Shown here piece by piece: positions 8,731 to 18,126 of a DNA stretch of 64,000 nt; positions within the stretch are counted from its first letter, which is position 1, and every line of letters begins with the position of its first letter. Source of the DNA: Limnospira sp050045915. GTDB lineage: Bacteria > Cyanobacteriota > Cyanobacteriia > Cyanobacteriales > Microcoleaceae. A model generated the notes under the pieces. The model was not told where the DNA came from and ran no database searches. It worked only from the letters and a program-made list of their open reading frames with translations. The position numbers were made by a program, and so were the translations under genes. Location: contig JBNGCR010000002.1 in the NCBI GenBank assembly GCA_050045915.1, forward strand, positions 1 to 64,000, read 5' to 3'.

Positions 8731-9121
8731 CGCTTTTTCCCTTTTACCCTTTGCCCTGTTTTCATTTTACCCTTTTTGCGATCGCAGCGAGCTTTTTTTA
8801 TATTTTTTAAAATGATACCACCTGAGCTCAGGTTTGTGCGTAAGGAAATGTTAAATTCTTGTGATTTATAAACCGGGTTTCATCGCATCAAAGCCCCCAG
8901 AATTGGAGTCCAGTAATGCGCGCCGACCCATATCCTGGGGGCGAAATGACCTCAGTTTAACCTATCGTTAATTTATTGTTAACCCAATGGCAACCGATCT
9001 CCTCAAAGCGGATGTTGCCGAGGCGACCCCATTTCCCCTCACCCTTTCCGACATCAGCCCCCCCCTTGAGCTGTCCCCGCGCTAGAATCTACAATCGCAG
9101 AACCTAAAATTTTATCCGCCC
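8731..9121. other. Intergenic region with palindrome and degenerate repeat
   Basis: No gene is seen. A perfect 12-bp palindrome CCTGAGCTCAGG lies at 8821-8832. A degenerate block near 8870-8950 combines AAACCGGGTTTC with TCAAAGCCCCCAGAATTGG, the core of the TA-flanked MITE found at 11.6, 42.4 and 60.9 kb. The ictB promoter candidate is at the right end. Confidence 0.5.
9066..9095 (+). promoter_or_regulatory. Putative sigma70-type promoter of ictB
   Basis: TTGAGC (9066-9071) and TACAAT (9090-9095) are separated by 18 bp and lie 26 bp before the ATG. The match is reasonable but not experimentally known. Confidence 0.4.
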
Positions 9122-10522
9122 ATGACCAGCCCAGCGACAATTTGGCAGCAGTTCACCCTCACCCACTTTTCCCCCCACCGATGGCGGGGTGGCAGTTTCC
9201 TGTATCGCATCGGCGGCAGTTTGCGATCGTGGCGGCGGGGGAGTTGGCTGCTGGAGTGGGGCGAACCGTTGGGGATGATATTGGTGGCGCTGATTTTTGG
9301 CCTGGCGCCCTTCGTGGGGACGGCTTTGATCGGGGTGTTGCTGATCGCCTGCGCCGGATTTTGGGTGATCCTCACCCTCAGCGACGACCCCTCGGAAGTG
9401 GCGTTTACCCCCATTCACCTGCTGGTTTTACTCTATTGGGGAATTGCCACCGCCGCCACGGCCCTCTCCCCGGTGAAGGAAGCGGCGTTCGGCGGTTGGG
9501 TGAAGTTGACGCTGTATTTGCTGCTATTTTTTTTGATGGCGCGGGTGTTGCGATCGCCCCGTCTGCGATCGCTGTTCATCACGTTTTACCTGCACATCGC
9601 CCTAATTGTCAGCGTCTACGGCCTGCGACAGTGGTTTTTCGGGGTGGAGGCCCTGGCGACCTGGGTCGATCCCACTTCCGCCCAGGCGGACTTGACGCGC
9701 ATTTACAGCTATTTGGGCAATCCCAACCTGTTGGCGGGTTATCTCATTCCGGCGGTGGGCCTGAGTTTGGGGGCGATTTTCGCTTGGCGGGGGCTGATGC
9801 CGAAGTTGCTGGCGATTACCATGACGGTTCTCAATTCTGCCTGTCTGGTGCTGACGTTCAGCCGCGGTGGGTGGATCGGATTTGTCGCCCTGATGTTGGC
9901 GTTCGCGATTCTGCTGCTGTATTGGATGAGTCAGTATTTTTCCCCGTTTTGGCAGAAATGGGCGGTTCCCGCCGGTGCGGGAGGTTTGGCGGTGTTGCTG
10001 GCGGTGGCGGTGATGACGGTCCCGCCGTTGCGCGATCGCGTGGCGAGTATTTTCGCGGGACGGTCCGACAGCAGCAACAATTTCCGCCTCAACGTCTGGG
10101 CGGCGGTGATCGAAATGATCCGCGATCGCCCGCTACTCGGCATTGGGCCGGGTAACGATGCCTTCAACAAGGTCTATCCCCTCTATATGCGCCCCCGCTA
10201 TTCGGCTTTGAGTGCCTATTCCGTTTTGCTGGAAGTGATGGTGGAAACGGGTGTGGTGGGGTTTGCGGCGTTTCTGTGGCTGTTGCTGGTGACGTTCAAC
10301 CAGGGATGGGTGCAACTGCGATGGTTGCGGGAGTGGAACAACCCCCAGGGTTTCTGGCTGATCGCGGCGATCGCTGTCATGGCGGGAATGTTGGCCCACG
10401 GCTTGGTTGATACGGTCTGGTATCGCCCCCAAATCAATACCCTCTGGTGGCTGATGGTGGCGATTATCGCCAGCTATTATAGCGCTGGGAGTCGGGAGTC
10501 GGTATTAGGGAGTCGGGAGTAG
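9122..10522 (+). CDS. ictB: IctB-family inorganic-carbon-related membrane protein (O-antigen ligase fold)
   Basis: This 466-aa polytopic membrane protein matches the cyanobacterial IctB family (Wzy_C/O-antigen ligase superfamily). The N terminus (MTSPATIWQQFTLTHFSPH) is followed by 10-11 hydrophobic helices, the extracytoplasmic loop NPNLLAGYLIPAVGLSLG, and the conserved GIGPGNDAFNKVYPLYMRPR of the ligase domain. IctB was once proposed to be a bicarbonate transporter. Its fold suggests a glycan-ligase-like enzyme, so the function is unsettled. The last dozen residues (SAGSRESVLGSRE) are encoded by GGGAGTCGGGAGT repeats, an STRR that has run into the 3' end of the gene. The gene is monocistronic by spacing. 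Confidence 0.9.
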   Translation: MTSPATIWQQFTLTHFSPHRWRGGSFLYRIGGSLRSWRRGSWLLEWGEPLGMILVALIFGLAPFVGTALIGVLLIACAGFWVILTLSDDPSEVAFTPIHLLVLLYWGIATAATALSPVKEAAFGGWVKLTLYLLLFFLMARVLRSPRLRSLFITFYLHIALIVSVYGLRQWFFGVEALATWVDPTSAQADLTRIYSYLGNPNLLAGYLIPAVGLSLGAIFAWRGLMPKLLAITMTVLNSACLVLTFSRGGWIGFVALMLAFAILLLYWMSQYFSPFWQKWAVPAGAGGLAVLLAVAVMTVPPLRDRVASIFAGRSDSSNNFRLNVWAAVIEMIRDRPLLGIGPGNDAFNKVYPLYMRPRYSALSAYSVLLEVMVETGVVGFAAFLWLLLVTFNQGWVQLRWLREWNNPQGFWLIAAIAVMAGMLAHGLVDTVWYRPQINTLWWLMVAIIASYYSAGSRESVLGSRE

Positions 10523-10532
10523 GGAGTCGGGC
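10487..10532. repeat. GGGAGTCGGGAGT-type short repeats
   Basis: Imperfect GGGAGTC(A/G) heptamers span the ictB 3' end and stop codon. The same unit recurs near 19436-19480, 38566-38600 and 50402-50430. Confidence 0.8.
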
Positions 10533-10696
10533 GGCAGAGGAGGCAAGTTTATTTCAGATCCGTACAAACTCCCCAATCATCTGAATATGATTTTGGCTGG
10601 TAGGGACCCCTGGCTTGCGCCCTCGGGGAATGGATTCCCAAGCGATCCGGATGTTCAACCCGCTTCCGCCGCTTCCGCCACTTCCCCTGCTCCTCC

Positions 10697-11113
10697 TCAC
10701 GCCCCAACACCGCTCAAAGACTTCTGGGAAGGGAGTTTGATGGCGGCGAGGCGATCGATCTGGCGGTGGAGGTGCGATCGCCCTTTGGCGGTAAGCTGGA
10801 AGTGGGTGGGGAGGTGGTAAGCGATCCAACGGTAGCCGTCGGTGGCGTGGGGTAAGAGCAGCCAGCGGCGGTAGAGTTCGCCCCGGGCGATATCGTTGCA
10901 CAGCGGCAGCCATTCGGCTGGGGGGAAAGGATCTTCCCGGCGATCGCTCAGTTCCAACCACGCCCGGAGGATGCAGGCTTCGGGGTCGGAGAAGGATTTT
11001 CGGTGCAGGAAATCGCCGCGATCGCTGTTGCTGGCGATCCGATAGTTTCCCAAAATTTGATAAATTTTAAATTGATTTTCCCACAAATGGAACGTTTCGA
11101 TCGGTTGTAACAT
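10697..11113 (-). CDS. Conserved hypothetical protein
   Basis: This 138-aa soluble protein starts MLQPIETFHLWENQFKIYQI. It is rich in Trp, Arg and Leu, with a mostly helical pattern, and contains the segment ARGELYRRWLLLPHATDGYR. No signal peptide, membrane segment or catalytic motif is visible. The frame extends 24 codons further upstream to 11185, but the ATG at 11113 has a GGGGA upstream and gives the more natural N terminus. Function unknown; not assigned to a family. Confidence 0.6.
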   Translation of the reverse strand: MLQPIETFHLWENQFKIYQILGNYRIASNSDRGDFLHRKSFSDPEACILRAWLELSDRREDPFPPAEWLPLCNDIARGELYRRWLLLPHATDGYRWIAYHLPTHFQLTAKGRSHLHRQIDRLAAIKLPSQKSLSGVGA

Positions 11114-12546
11114 CGCTTGTTGAGTCCCCAAATCGGCTGTCGTCCTCGTTCCCCACTTTAACGCCACACATCTCAACTTATTCAAATTGAGGGCGATCGC
11201 GATCGGTGCGCTTTGCGAATCGGATTCCGAAGTCGGTCAATTTCCCGGAATTTTGAGTGTGTCTGGAACCCGAAGTTCGCCCTTCCGACATTTTTCCCGG
11301 GTGGCACAATTTGGCAACACTTATTGCCCATCTTATTGAACAGGATAGCACGTTTTCGGGGGCGGACTGCGAGGTTCGGGTTTCCCCCACTTCGGGAACG
11401 GCGGGAAGGGGCCGACACCCGCTTGATGGAAACCGCCAGAACAGTCGGAACCGCCCGAAATCCCTCGAAATCCCCCCCGTGGGAGGTCCGAGCTCGGCTG
11501 ATTGCCGACCCCTGAGAGCCGATGGTTATAGCGCCTCATCGAGGGGTGTAGGGATGAAAAATTCCCCGGGAATAAGGGTTTTGAGGCTTGTCCTCCGAAG
11601 GAAACGGTAAACGGACGATCGCGCAGGGCTATATAGCCGTGTGAAATGATGGGTGAACATTTGATCGGATCAAAGCCCCCAGGATTGGGGGTTTGGGGGC
11701 GAGAAGATTTTCAAATGACTCCCCATTGCTATATATTACAAATTATGAATATACTTGACTGAATCGGCACACTTCCGTTTTTTTTGTAAAGTTTTTTAAA
11801 TTCAAAATATGTAGATTTTCCTAAAATATGCCCCGACTGATTCTCGGGTTTTATACAATTAAAAGTAAGGGCAGGCTTCCGGCTGCATCTTTCCTCGGTG
11901 GTTTTCCAACTGGCTCGGGGGAGGGAATCCGGGGGTTTGCGATCGCAGACCTTCTCAATTCTCCCCTTTCCCGTCCGAACTGCGGGTTTCCACGGCTACC
12001 AATCTCTCCCATTTCAACATCAAAACGACGGACGTTCGGCGGAGTTGACGGCGGCAATATGGCATCGTCAGAGCTACCCCATTCGCGATCGTCCGGCATC
12101 CTCTGAAAAGGGTTATCTGAATCCGAAAAACTTTTCAATTTCTCACCTTTAAACTCCGGCCAATGATTAAAAAGCCATACCAATCATCAAGAACCGATTC
12201 CCAGAGCCCGATAAACCACATCAATAAAGATATCGGGAAAGATAACCGACTGTCGCCTCGTCGGGTATCAATTGCTCGGATTTTTTTTTAATTTTCAGAC
12301 TGAAGTTACCCATCATTGGGGCGAAAGGGGAATCTCGAAAAATTGAGAACCGGAAATTAAAAAAAAAATCAATTCCCTCATTTTGCCAGCTAAATTTCCC
12401 GGTTATTTTATCAAAAAAAGTCTTCATAAAATGCCGTTTTTCCTAAATATATTACCCCTAAAAACGGCTATTTTCGCTCCCCAAATCTCATCCTGCGGGC
12501 GATCGATCCGCCCGGTTACTGTACTGAACCCGAGAGATTTTAAGCG
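11114..12546. other. 1.4-kb gene-poor region
   Basis: No supported gene is seen on either strand. Open frames of 60-117 codons are low-complexity or arginine/proline-rich shadows. The region contains one MITE copy (11634-11731) and becomes clearly AT-rich from about 11740 to 12480, unlike its neighbours. It holds the upstream region of the P-type ATPase gene at its right end. Confidence 0.6.
11634..11731. repeat. TA-flanked 94-bp MITE-like repeat, copy A
   Basis: The unit begins TA-GCCGTGTGAAATGAT and ends in the inverted sequence ...CATTGC-TA, with a G/C core containing TCAAAGCCCCCAGGATTG and GGGTTTGGGGGC. It is the same repeat as at 42417-42513 and 60863-60960. TA dinucleotides at both ends fit IS630/Tc1-type target duplication. 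Confidence 0.7.
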
Positions 12547-15417
12547 ATGTCATTTCCAACAACGTTACCGAAATCCCCGCCGGCCGAACCCACGCAGACC
12601 CGAGCTTGGCACGCCTGTTCGGTCCGGCAAACCGTCGAACTGGTGGGAGTCGATCCCGATCGCGGGCTGCGGAACTCCCAAGTCGAAACACAACAGCAAC
12701 AGTACGGATTAAACGAACTGCAAGAAACCGGCGGCCGCAGTTCCTTAGAAATTCTTTGGGATCAATTTACCAACGTCATGCTGTTGATGCTGATCGGCGT
12801 GGCGGTAGTGTCGGCAATTTTGGACCTGCGGAGCGCCACCTTTCCCAAAGACGCGATCGCCATTTTCGCGATCGTCATCCTCAACGGCATCCTCGGCTAC
12901 GTCCAAGAAAGTCGGGCGGAACAGGCCCTCGCCGCCCTGAAGCGCCTCTCCTCCCCGAAAGTGCGGGTGCTGCGGGAGGGCAAAATCCTGGAAGTCGCGG
13001 CCAAAGAACTCGTCCCCGGCGACGTGATGTTCGTGGAGGCCGGAGTCCAGATCGCCGCCGACGGGCGCCTGATCGAGGTTCAAAACCTCCAGGTGCGGGA
13101 GTCGGCCCTCACCGGAGAAGCCGAAAGCGTCAGCAAGCGGACCGACGTCACTCTGCCCGAAGATGCGGCCCTCGGCGATCGCATCAATTTGGTCTTCCAG
13201 GGAACCGAAGTCGTCCACGGCCGCGGCCAGGTCATCGTCACCGAAACCGGCATGAACACGGAACTCGGGCGCATCGCCGGGATGTTGCAGTCCGTCCAAA
13301 CCGAAGACACCCCCCTGCAGCAGCGGATGGGGCAACTGGCCCAGGTGTTGGTGAGCGGGTCCTTAGCCCTGGTGGCAGTCGTCGTAGCCGGTGGCATCTT
13401 GCGGGCGGGGTTTGAACAGTTTGAACACCTGCTGGAAGTGTCCCTGAGCATGGCCGTAGCCGTGGTTCCCGAAGGGTTGCCCGCCGTCGTCACCGTCACC
13501 CTGGCGATCGGCACCCAGCGCATGGTGCGGCGCGCCGCCCTGATCCGCCGCCTCCCCGCCGTGGAAACCCTCGGGTCTGTGACGACAATTTGCTCCGACA
13601 AGACCGGCACCCTCACCCAAAACAAAATGGTCGTGAAGCGGGTGGAAACCCTCAACCACAGCTTCCAAGTCACGGGAGAAGGGTACGCACCCTGGGGGGA
13701 CTTCCTGTATCGGAAACAGTCGGAGGGCGATCGCGTCTCCTACGCCCCCATCAAGGGGGAACACTGGTCGGAACTCAAACCCCTACTGATCGCCGGAGTC
13801 CTCTGCAACGACGCCCGACTCCAGGAGAAAAAAAGCGAGTGGACGATTTTGGGCGACTCCACCGAGGGGGCGCTGCTGTCCCTGGCTGGAAAATTGGAGA
13901 TTTTCAAAGAGATTTGGGCACAGCGGATGCCGCGGATGGCCGAATTTGCCTTTTCCTCCGAACGCAAGCGCATGAGCGTCATCTGCGAAGCCGGGACGGT
14001 GGCGATCGAACTGCCCGCCACCCGCTTTCAGATGTTCGTAAAGGGGTCGCCGGAGACGATTTTGAAGCGCTGCTCCCAGATTTACGTCAACACCGAATCC
14101 TACGGGACGTTTTGGGAGCGGACGGGATTTCCGGAACCCAGTCAGGCGATCGCCCTCAAACCCAAACACCGCCAGCACATCCTCGACCAGAGCGATCGCA
14201 TGGCCGCCGAAGGCCTGCGGGTGATCGCCCTGGCCTACAAACCCCTCAGCGATATTCCCAGCGCCGGCATGGAGAGCGATATCGAACGGGACCTGGTGTG
14301 GCTGGGGTTGGTGGCGATGTTGGATGCCCCCCGCCCGGAAGTCCGGGAGGCCGTTGATCGCTGTCGGGAAGCGGGGATTCGCCCCGTGATGATCACCGGC
14401 GACCACCAACTCACGGCATTGGCGATCGCCCGAGATCTCGGAATCGCCAATGCTGACGAAATCTCTTTGACGGGCAAAGACATCCAGCGCCTCAGCCAGG
14501 GGGAACTCGAAGCGCAAGTGTCCCGGGTGAGCGTCTACGCCCGCGTCACCCCGGAACACAAACTGCGGATCGTCCGCGCCCTGCAAAGTCAAGGGGAATT
14601 CGTGGCGATGACGGGGGACGGCGTGAACGACGCCCCGGCCCTCAAACAGGCGGACATCGGCATCGCGATGGGACTCACGGGAACCGATGTCAGCAAGGAG
14701 GCCAGCGATATGATCCTCCTCGACGACAACTTCGCCACTATCGTCGCGGCTACGGAGGAAGGGCGGGTCGTCTACGGCAACATCCGCCGGTTTATCAAAT
14801 ATATCCTCGGCAGCAATATCGGGGAAGTGCTGACGGTGGGCTCCGCTCCCCTGATCGGGTTGGGGGCGGTTCCCCTGACGCCCTTGCAAATTCTGTGGAT
14901 GAATTTGGTCACGGACGGTTTGCCGGCTTTGGCGTTGGCGATGGAACCCGCCCAACCCCAAGTCATGCAGCGATCGCCCTACAATCCCCGCGAGAGCATC
15001 TTCGCCCGGGGGCTGGGTTTTTACATGGTGCGGATCGGGCTGATCTTCGCCTTTATCACGATTATTTTGATGGTGTGGGCCCACGGTTTTACCCAGCAAT
15101 CCGGCGACCCGGAACGGTGGAAAACGATGGTCTTCACCACCCTCTGTCTAGCCCAGATGGGTCACGCCTGGGCGGTGCGATCGAGTACCCGTCTGGCGGT
15201 GGAAATGAACCCCTTTTCCAACCCCTATTTGCTGGCGGCGGTGAGCATCACGACTCTATTGCAATTGATGCTAATTTACGTCACGCCGATGCGGGAGTTC
15301 TTCGGCACCCAATTGTTGAGTTGGGGAGAGTTGGGCATCTGTTTCGGATTCAGCATCCTGATTTTCGTCTGGATCGAATTTGAAAAGCTGGTGAGACGGT
15401 GGTGGAAGAAGAATTAG
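12547..15417 (+). CDS. Cation-translocating P-type ATPase (type II, calcium-type)
   Basis: This 956-aa protein has the full P-type ATPase architecture: an N-terminal cation-ATPase domain (about residues 20-95) and M1-M2, then an actuator domain with TGEAESV. M4 has VVPEGLPAVV (the PEGLP motif of IIA/IIB pumps). The phosphorylation motif is DKTGTLT with D351, followed by a nucleotide domain (FVKGSPE) and hinge motif TGDGVNDAPALKQADIG. The last six helices include NLVTDGLPALALAMEP. The PEGLP and NxxTD-like features favour Ca2+ export (PacL-like), though Na+ or other cations remain possible. All catalytic motifs are intact. The preceding AT-rich region contains its promoter. The 438-aa antisense frame across it is a shadow. 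Confidence 0.93.
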   Translation: MSFPTTLPKSPPAEPTQTRAWHACSVRQTVELVGVDPDRGLRNSQVETQQQQYGLNELQETGGRSSLEILWDQFTNVMLLMLIGVAVVSAILDLRSATFPKDAIAIFAIVILNGILGYVQESRAEQALAALKRLSSPKVRVLREGKILEVAAKELVPGDVMFVEAGVQIAADGRLIEVQNLQVRESALTGEAESVSKRTDVTLPEDAALGDRINLVFQGTEVVHGRGQVIVTETGMNTELGRIAGMLQSVQTEDTPLQQRMGQLAQVLVSGSLALVAVVVAGGILRAGFEQFEHLLEVSLSMAVAVVPEGLPAVVTVTLAIGTQRMVRRAALIRRLPAVETLGSVTTICSDKTGTLTQNKMVVKRVETLNHSFQVTGEGYAPWGDFLYRKQSEGDRVSYAPIKGEHWSELKPLLIAGVLCNDARLQEKKSEWTILGDSTEGALLSLAGKLEIFKEIWAQRMPRMAEFAFSSERKRMSVICEAGTVAIELPATRFQMFVKGSPETILKRCSQIYVNTESYGTFWERTGFPEPSQAIALKPKHRQHILDQSDRMAAEGLRVIALAYKPLSDIPSAGMESDIERDLVWLGLVAMLDAPRPEVREAVDRCREAGIRPVMITGDHQLTALAIARDLGIANADEISLTGKDIQRLSQGELEAQVSRVSVYARVTPEHKLRIVRALQSQGEFVAMTGDGVNDAPALKQADIGIAMGLTGTDVSKEASDMILLDDNFATIVAATEEGRVVYGNIRRFIKYILGSNIGEVLTVGSAPLIGLGAVPLTPLQILWMNLVTDGLPALALAMEPAQPQVMQRSPYNPRESIFARGLGFYMVRIGLIFAFITIILMVWAHGFTQQSGDPERWKTMVFTTLCLAQMGHAWAVRSSTRLAVEMNPFSNPYLLAAVSITTLLQLMLIYVTPMREFFGTQLLSWGELGICFGFSILIFVWIEFEKLVRRWWKKN

Positions 15418-15424
15418 GCGGTTT

Positions 15425-15500
15425 TCAGAAACCGGGTTTCTACGGGAATTTTGGGTGGCAACCCGAGATCTCGGCAGAAATCCGGTTTCTTGGCGGCAGT
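15425..15500. repeat. AGAAACCGGGTTTCT palindromic repeats
   Basis: Two copies (about 15427-15441 and 15478-15493, the second AGAAATCCGGTTTCTT) lie just downstream of the P-type ATPase stop codon, between convergent genes. They could fold as terminator-like hairpins, but no T tract follows. Confidence 0.65.
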
Positions 15501-15569
15501 GCGTGCGATCGCCGATCATCCCAATCGAGTGACCGGTCTTCTTAAAACAATCGAGAAATACAATTGATT

Positions 15570-16886
15570 TTAGCTGGAAACCACGTTAGCCGTGGGGGCG
15601 ATCGCGTCGGGAACTTCGGTTTCTACCCGGCGCAGGCGGGGGGTGCGGTAGGCGATCAATGCGGCGGTGATATTTAGGATTCCCACCCCACATAATAGCA
15701 GGGCACTTCCCCGCCCGGGTCCCGATCCGATCACTTGTCCGATCGTCTCCGCGAGGAACCCGCCCGGCATCATCATCGGTTCAAAGAAGCGATCGACCAG
15801 GGGACCGACACTTAACTGCGTGATCACCAATAGAGATTTTTCTAACAACCCCTGTAGCGCAAATACCCGCCCCTGTAAATAGGTGGGAACCTTACACTGC
15901 CAAATCGTCTGGTTGCTGCTGACAATGATCGGCTGCGAAAAGAGATAGCCGAATCCCCCGATCGCTGCTAAAAATAGGGTGGGTTGAAATCCCCCCAGAC
16001 ACAAACAGAGTCCCTGCAAACTCACGAAAAAGAGGATGCCGTGAACCTGACGCTTCAAACCGCCCCAGGCGCTCACAAATAAGCTCCCAAACAGCATCCC
16101 GCAACCGCTGATAGATAGGACAATTCCCAAATCTGAACTCGACGCAAAATTGAGGATGATCGGCCAGAATAACACCTGGATCATCCCCTCTGTCAGGTAG
16201 GTGACTCCGAAAAAGATCATCAACCCCAACAGTCCCGGCCGGGCCGCGACGTAATCCCACCCCGAACTGATTTCATCCCAGATGCGATCAAGGTTGACCG
16301 TCTTGCGATCGCGTTGTTCGACGGGTTCGGGGTCGGGGATGCGGACGCTGAGGAGGGCGATCGTGGCCAAAACATAGGTGGCGAAGTCGAACAACAACAC
16401 CCCCTGCAATTGGACGGCCTCAATCAAAAATCCGGCGATGGTCGGACCCAAAATCCGGGCCATCGCCCGGGAGATCTGCACCATGCCGTTGGCCCGCCCG
16501 AGGTGCTGTTTGGGGACGACTTGGGCGATGGCGGAAATGTAGGCGGGGATGTGGAAGGCGTTGGAAACCGAACTGATACTCACCCCCAAATAGATATGCC
16601 AAATTTCCAGATTTCCGGTGGATACCAACATCATCATCGCGATCGCCGTCACCCCCGTGACGGAATCGGCCACCAGCATTACCCACCGCCGGTTCCAGCG
16701 ATCGACCAAAACCCCCGCGAAGGGCGAAATGAGCAAATTGGGCAGGTAAGTCAGCACGAGGATGAGGGCAAACAGGGTCAGCGAACCTGTCGTTTGATAG
16801 GCCCACACGCCGAGGGCAAAATCGGTGATGTATGTGCCGACGACGGAGATAATTTGTCCCAACCAAATTCGCAAGAAAGTTTGCAT
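15570..16886 (-). CDS. MFS transporter (MFS_3/EntS-like exporter)
   Basis: This 438-aa protein has about 12 hydrophobic helices and the MFS loop motif GVLVDRWNRRWVML between helices 2 and 3. GRANGMVQISRAMARILGP lies in the region typical of the MFS_3 (EntS/macrolide-efflux-like) group. It probably exports a small molecule or siderophore; the substrate is unknown. The ATG at 16886 (MQTFLRIWLGQIISVVGTYI) is the family-like start; the frame upstream to 17012 adds 42 unlikely residues. It is convergent with the P-type ATPase. No operon partner is visible. Confidence 0.88.
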   Translation of the reverse strand: MQTFLRIWLGQIISVVGTYITDFALGVWAYQTTGSLTLFALILVLTYLPNLLISPFAGVLVDRWNRRWVMLVADSVTGVTAIAMMMLVSTGNLEIWHIYLGVSISSVSNAFHIPAYISAIAQVVPKQHLGRANGMVQISRAMARILGPTIAGFLIEAVQLQGVLLFDFATYVLATIALLSVRIPDPEPVEQRDRKTVNLDRIWDEISSGWDYVAARPGLLGLMIFFGVTYLTEGMIQVLFWPIILNFASSSDLGIVLSISGCGMLFGSLFVSAWGGLKRQVHGILFFVSLQGLCLCLGGFQPTLFLAAIGGFGYLFSQPIIVSSNQTIWQCKVPTYLQGRVFALQGLLEKSLLVITQLSVGPLVDRFFEPMMMPGGFLAETIGQVIGSGPGRGSALLLCGVGILNITAALIAYRTPRLRRVETEVPDAIAPTANVVSS

Positions 16887-17012
16887 AGTCTGTCGATAAT
16901 CGTCCCTGAAAATGAGTAAATGGGGGGAAGGTAAACCTGCAAATCGTAATCGCTTTCCCAAATCGCTGTCAATGGATCTGGATTTCGGTTCTGGGGGACT
17001 CAGATATAGCAA

Positions 17013-17480
17013 CCGCCCGGACGGTCGGGACGGCGACCGATTCTAAAACCCACACTGTAAAAGGTTTTTCTCCCTATTGCCAGATGAGCTGTTGTCTGTC
17101 GCCCGCTATACCAGAACCGATGCTTCCCGTTCCCTGTTTTTCAGCCGGATTCGATATCGTTCCGGACGGAGTACCCCTCCTCCAGTCGTCTGAGGTGGGA
17201 GATCCCGCACCCGATTCGCGTGGCCGACCGATCGCGATCGCTCTGGACCAATCAACTATAGGAAACGGGCAAAACAAATAAGCAGGTTTTTCGCGTTTTC
17301 GACGGGCCGCAGAACCCGCCAACCGTCACGGTCGGAGAAGCGATCGCCATCGAATCCCTTCCCCCCCCAAACAAGACCCGCGACTCGTTCGAGAAAACTG
17401 CCACAATTCCCCCGTTTTTTTGCCGTTTGCCGTTCGTCTTGTCCGGTCGAACGGGCGTCTTGAAAATTAAAGTTTTAAAA
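17013..17480. other. Intergenic region without a supported gene
   Basis: Short open frames are rich in Arg, Pro and Ser and lack motifs. The right edge borders the terminal hairpin of the TnpB element. Confidence 0.5.
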
Positions 17481-18126
17481 TTGACACTCCCCGCGAAGAC
17501 AGCGACGGGGATTCTTGGTTCATCGACCAGACTTAACTGAGCCGGATTGCTCCAACCCAGCCAGAGGCCCAATCTCCCCAAGCGTATACGTTCCCGTGTG
17601 CCCCACGGTACGGAGTCCAAAGTGCAGGATGTTGATGGCAGCATTCACATCTCGGTCAGCCTCATAGCCGCAATGCGGGCAGTGATGGGTTCTGACTGAG
17701 AGCGCCTTCTTGACTCGTTGGCCACAGTTTGAGCAATCTTGGCTCGTATAGTGGGGAGGAACAGCAACCGTTACCTTCCCGTATTTCCTACCAAAATACT
17801 CCAACCAACAGCGAAACGTTGACCACCCCGCGTCACTAATCGACTTAGCCAGATGCCGATGGCGAACCAACCCTTTCACATTCAAGTCTTCATAGGCAAC
17901 CAAATCGTTAGATTGGATGACGCAGTAGGCGATGCTCTTCGCCCACTCATTACGCTGCCTGCTTACCCTTAAATGCTTTCGGGCGTATCGGTTCCTAGCC
18001 TTGTGATAGTTCCTGGACTGTGGTTTTGCCCCCTTACGGTACTTTTTTATTAGCATATCTGACGTAAGGAAGGCGGCTAAAGCCGCTCGTGTCGTCTTTC
18101 ATCCCCGCAATAAATTGACGGGGCTT
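17481..18126 (-). mobile_element. Internally deleted IS200/IS605-type (TnpB-only) element
   Basis: The boundaries are inferred from two terminal hairpins. The left end at about 18102-18126 reads AGCCCCGTCAATTTATTGCG and then GGGAT on the minus strand. The right end at 17481-17516 reads ATCCCCGTCGCTG and closes with CGCGGGGAGTGTCAA. A second small palindrome GCGGCTTTAGCCGC sits inside the left end. Both end hairpins share CCCCG/CGGGG stems. The element carries only the 3' half of tnpB and no tnpA. Its left end abuts the glycosyltransferase gene, whose stop codon TGA is the first trinucleotide of the element side. Confidence 0.75.
17520..18056 (-). pseudogene. tnpB: Truncated TnpB (RNA-guided nuclease relic)
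   Basis: The 178 residues correspond to the C-terminal half of TnpB. An arginine-rich helical segment is followed by the RuvC-II glutamate in AYEDLNVKGL, the zinc finger CSNCGQRV...CPHCGYEADRD, and the RuvC-III aspartate in DRDVNAAINI. The N-terminal half, including the first RuvC aspartate (GIDxG motif), is missing. Upstream of the first ATG there is only the transposon left-end hairpin. An active nuclease is therefore not expected. Full-length relatives are about 400 aa. The 3' end runs into the right-end hairpin that in TnpB elements forms part of the omega RNA scaffold. Confidence 0.85.

Noticed and set aside
10554..10961. 135-codon arginine/proline-rich minus-strand frame
   Set aside because: It overlaps the better-supported 138-aa hypothetical gene in another frame and is low-complexity.
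13783..15099. 438-codon open frame antisense to the P-type ATPase gene
   Set aside because: Its histidine/aspartate/arginine-rich composition mirrors the third-position GC bias of the intact ATPase; no domain is visible. It is a shadow frame.
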